From assembly GCA_963525745.1 (NCBI GenBank), contig CAURMH010000068.1, forward strand, positions 1 through 5,724: a stretch of 5,724 nt of DNA, read 5' to 3'. A model generated the notes under the pieces. That model made no database searches, was not told where the DNA came from, and saw only the letters and a list, made by a program, of their open reading frames with translations. The DNA is from CAURMH01 sp963525745. GTDB lineage: Bacteria; Pseudomonadota; Gammaproteobacteria; Enterobacterales; Pasteurellaceae. Each line of letters starts with the position of its first letter. The first letter of the stretch is position 1. The position numbers were made by a program, and so were the translations under genes. This document shows, piece after piece, positions 4,579 to 5,724 of the stretch.

Positions 4579-5724
4579 TTAGCTCGATATCGAACCAATT
4601 AAACTGCGTGTTTCTTCTTTGACTTCGGTTAATTTTATTTTCACTAAATCACCGATTTTATACGCGCACTCACCTTTGATATAAAGGGCGAGTTCATCCG
4701 CGTTAAGCTGCATTTCTTCTTTATTATTATGCAAAGTCGAGGTAGGAACAAAAATAGACGCACCATTGTCCGATAGTTGTACCCGTAATCCGCCCCGAGT
4801 GACATCCTGCACTTCACCTTCAAACTCGCTGCTAATTTTATCGGCAAGGTAACGACAATACAGCCAGTCGGCGATATCCCGTTCTACTAAGCGATTTTGC
4901 CGACGCGCTTCCTGTAAACGCGCCAATACGCTATCTTGCGGTTTTTCACCGGTTTGTTGCAATAATGCGGCTTTAATTAAGCGATGATTAACCATATCGG
5001 AATACTTACGAATTGGCGATGTCCATGTGGCGTAGCCTTCCAAGCCTAAGCCAAAGTGCGGTGCTAATTCGGATTTAAATTCTGCAAAGGTAAGATAGCG
5101 GCGTAAACGGTATTCATGATAATTACCTTCTAAGGGTTCAATGTCATGACGCATTCGGCAATACCCTTGCAATGTCGCTAAATTTTCGATGGAATAACGT
5201 GCTTTGAGTTCCTCTTGGTTTTCTTCTCTACCAAGTTGATTTAATAGAAAATTATGCGCATTTTCTAAAAATTTTTTATCAAAGCCCATATGTGTATTAA
5301 AAATACCGAAGCCGATCCGTTCATGCAGGTACTGTGCAGCACAAATATTGGCGATGATCATGGATTCTTCAACGATTTTGTTAGCTATTCTGCGATGCTC
5401 GGCTTTAATTTCGGCTACTTTGCCATTTTCAGCTAATACAAAGGAATAATCCGGCTTTTCTTTAAATAATAAAGAATGAGTTTTCCGCCAATTTATGCGC
5501 GTTAACGTGAATTGGTACAAACGCTGAATTTGCTCGGCGATCGCAGGTGTTTCAGGTTGCCATGCATTCGGTACTTGTTCTAAATAATCCGAGACTTTGT
5601 TGTAAGCCAATTTCGCTTTGGATTGCACATAAGCGGACACAAAATGCGGTTTTGCGGTGATGTTGCCTTGTAAATCCGTTTCGATGTAACACACGAGCGC
5701 CGGACGGGTTTCGTTTGCCATTAA
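4579..5724 (-). CDS. rnb: Exoribonuclease II, C-terminal part (5' end outside window)
   Basis: RNase II degrades single-stranded RNA from the 3' end to nucleoside monophosphates. The frame runs off the right edge, so the ATG at 5721 is internal; about 381 of an expected 650-660 residues are visible (E. coli 644). Counting from that Met, the part of the RNB catalytic domain shows SKAKLAYNKVSDYLE (Tyr40, E. coli Tyr313), RRIANKIVEESMI (110-122), GFGIFNTHMGFD (137-148), PHFGLGLEGYATWTSPIRKY (221-240, with Arg238 as E. coli Arg500) and LVERDIADWLY (Glu280 as E. coli Glu542). An S1 RNA-binding domain fills about 298-375 (FEGEVQDVTRGGLRVQL). The four metal-binding aspartates and the cold-shock domains lie outside the window. 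Compared with E. coli there are about 11 extra residues between MGFD and the GYCRMR segment. Choosing rnb over rnr rests on the RNase II-like motifs and on the end lying just after the S1 domain, without the basic tail of RNase R. Confidence 0.95.
   Translation of the reverse strand, partial: LMANETRPALVCYIETDLQGNITAKPHFVSAYVQSKAKLAYNKVSDYLEQVPNAWQPETPAIAEQIQRLYQFTLTRINWRKTHSLLFKEKPDYSFVLAENGKVAEIKAEHRRIANKIVEESMIIANICAAQYLHERIGFGIFNTHMGFDKKFLENAHNFLLNQLGREENQEELKARYSIENLATLQGYCRMRHDIEPLEGNYHEYRLRRYLTFAEFKSELAPHFGLGLEGYATWTSPIRKYSDMVNHRLIKAALLQQTGEKPQDSVLARLQEARRQNRLVERDIADWLYCRYLADKISSEFEGEVQDVTRGGLRVQLSDNGASIFVPTSTLHNNKEEMQLNADELALYIKGECAYKIGDLVKIKLTEVKEETRSLIGSISS
5054..5062 (+). repeat. 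DNA uptake signal sequence (Hin-type USS) inside rnb
   Basis: Exact AAGTGCGGT on the plus strand, antisense to rnb, with AT-rich flanks (TAATT, then ATTTAAATT) that fit the extended signal less strictly. On the coding strand it is read as Ala220-Pro-His-Phe, the beginning of the conserved PHFGLG segment just before the active-site arginine, so here the signal lies in a highly conserved protein region. Confidence 0.88.

Noticed and set aside
5719..5721. ATG at the right edge as the true start of the RNase gene.
   Set aside because: The frame stays open to the end of the window, and the first visible residues align to about residue 274 of E. coli RNase II, so the gene is cut by the window edge and not truncated.

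Overview
The window is a stretch of ordinary core genome from a Gram-negative gammaproteobacterium, almost certainly a member of the Pasteurellaceae. The proteins resemble their E. coli and Haemophilus counterparts over their whole visible lengths. The 9-base Haemophilus-type DNA uptake signal AAGTGCGGT occurs five times in 5.7 kb, several copies with the purine-plus-AT flanks of the extended signal. The Actinobacillus pleuropneumoniae-type signal (ACAAGCGGT) was not seen. This points to the Hin-type clade (Haemophilus, Aggregatibacter, Pasteurella, Actinobacillus succinogenes, Basfia); the species cannot be named from the window.

Layout, left to right: the 3' end of thrC (threonine synthase, +, cut by the left edge); a 142-bp AT-rich gap with an uptake signal and a TATAAT box; selD (selenophosphate synthetase, +, cysteine form); 12 bp further on and in the same frame, an Sfp/EntD-type 4'-phosphopantetheinyl transferase (+); a 144-bp gap with an uptake signal and a candidate promoter; hflK and hflC (+, stop and start sharing one base in TAATG), encoding the membrane complex that modulates FtsH protease; a 43-bp gap filled by a perfect hairpin that should terminate transcription from both sides; and the 3' part of rnb (RNase II, -), whose N-terminal region lies beyond the right edge.

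There are probably at least three transcription units: thrC, then selD plus the transferase, then hflK-hflC, with rnb converging from the opposite strand. The genes do not form one pathway: they cover amino-acid synthesis, selenium activation, carrier-protein activation, membrane protein quality control and RNA decay. From memory, the transferase-hflK-hflC order also occurs in H. influenzae (HI0152-HI0151-HI0150), while thrC, selD and rnb lie elsewhere there.

I see no mobile element, CRISPR array, RNA gene, phage gene or defence island, and no undescribed multi-gene system. The points worth a second look are small: a perfect 12-bp hairpin inside the hflK coding region, a heat-shock-like promoter motif overlapping a sigma70 motif ahead of hflK, a terminator whose two arms are matching one-base variants of the uptake signal, the cysteine (not selenocysteine) SelD, and the transferase start with no ribosome-binding site.
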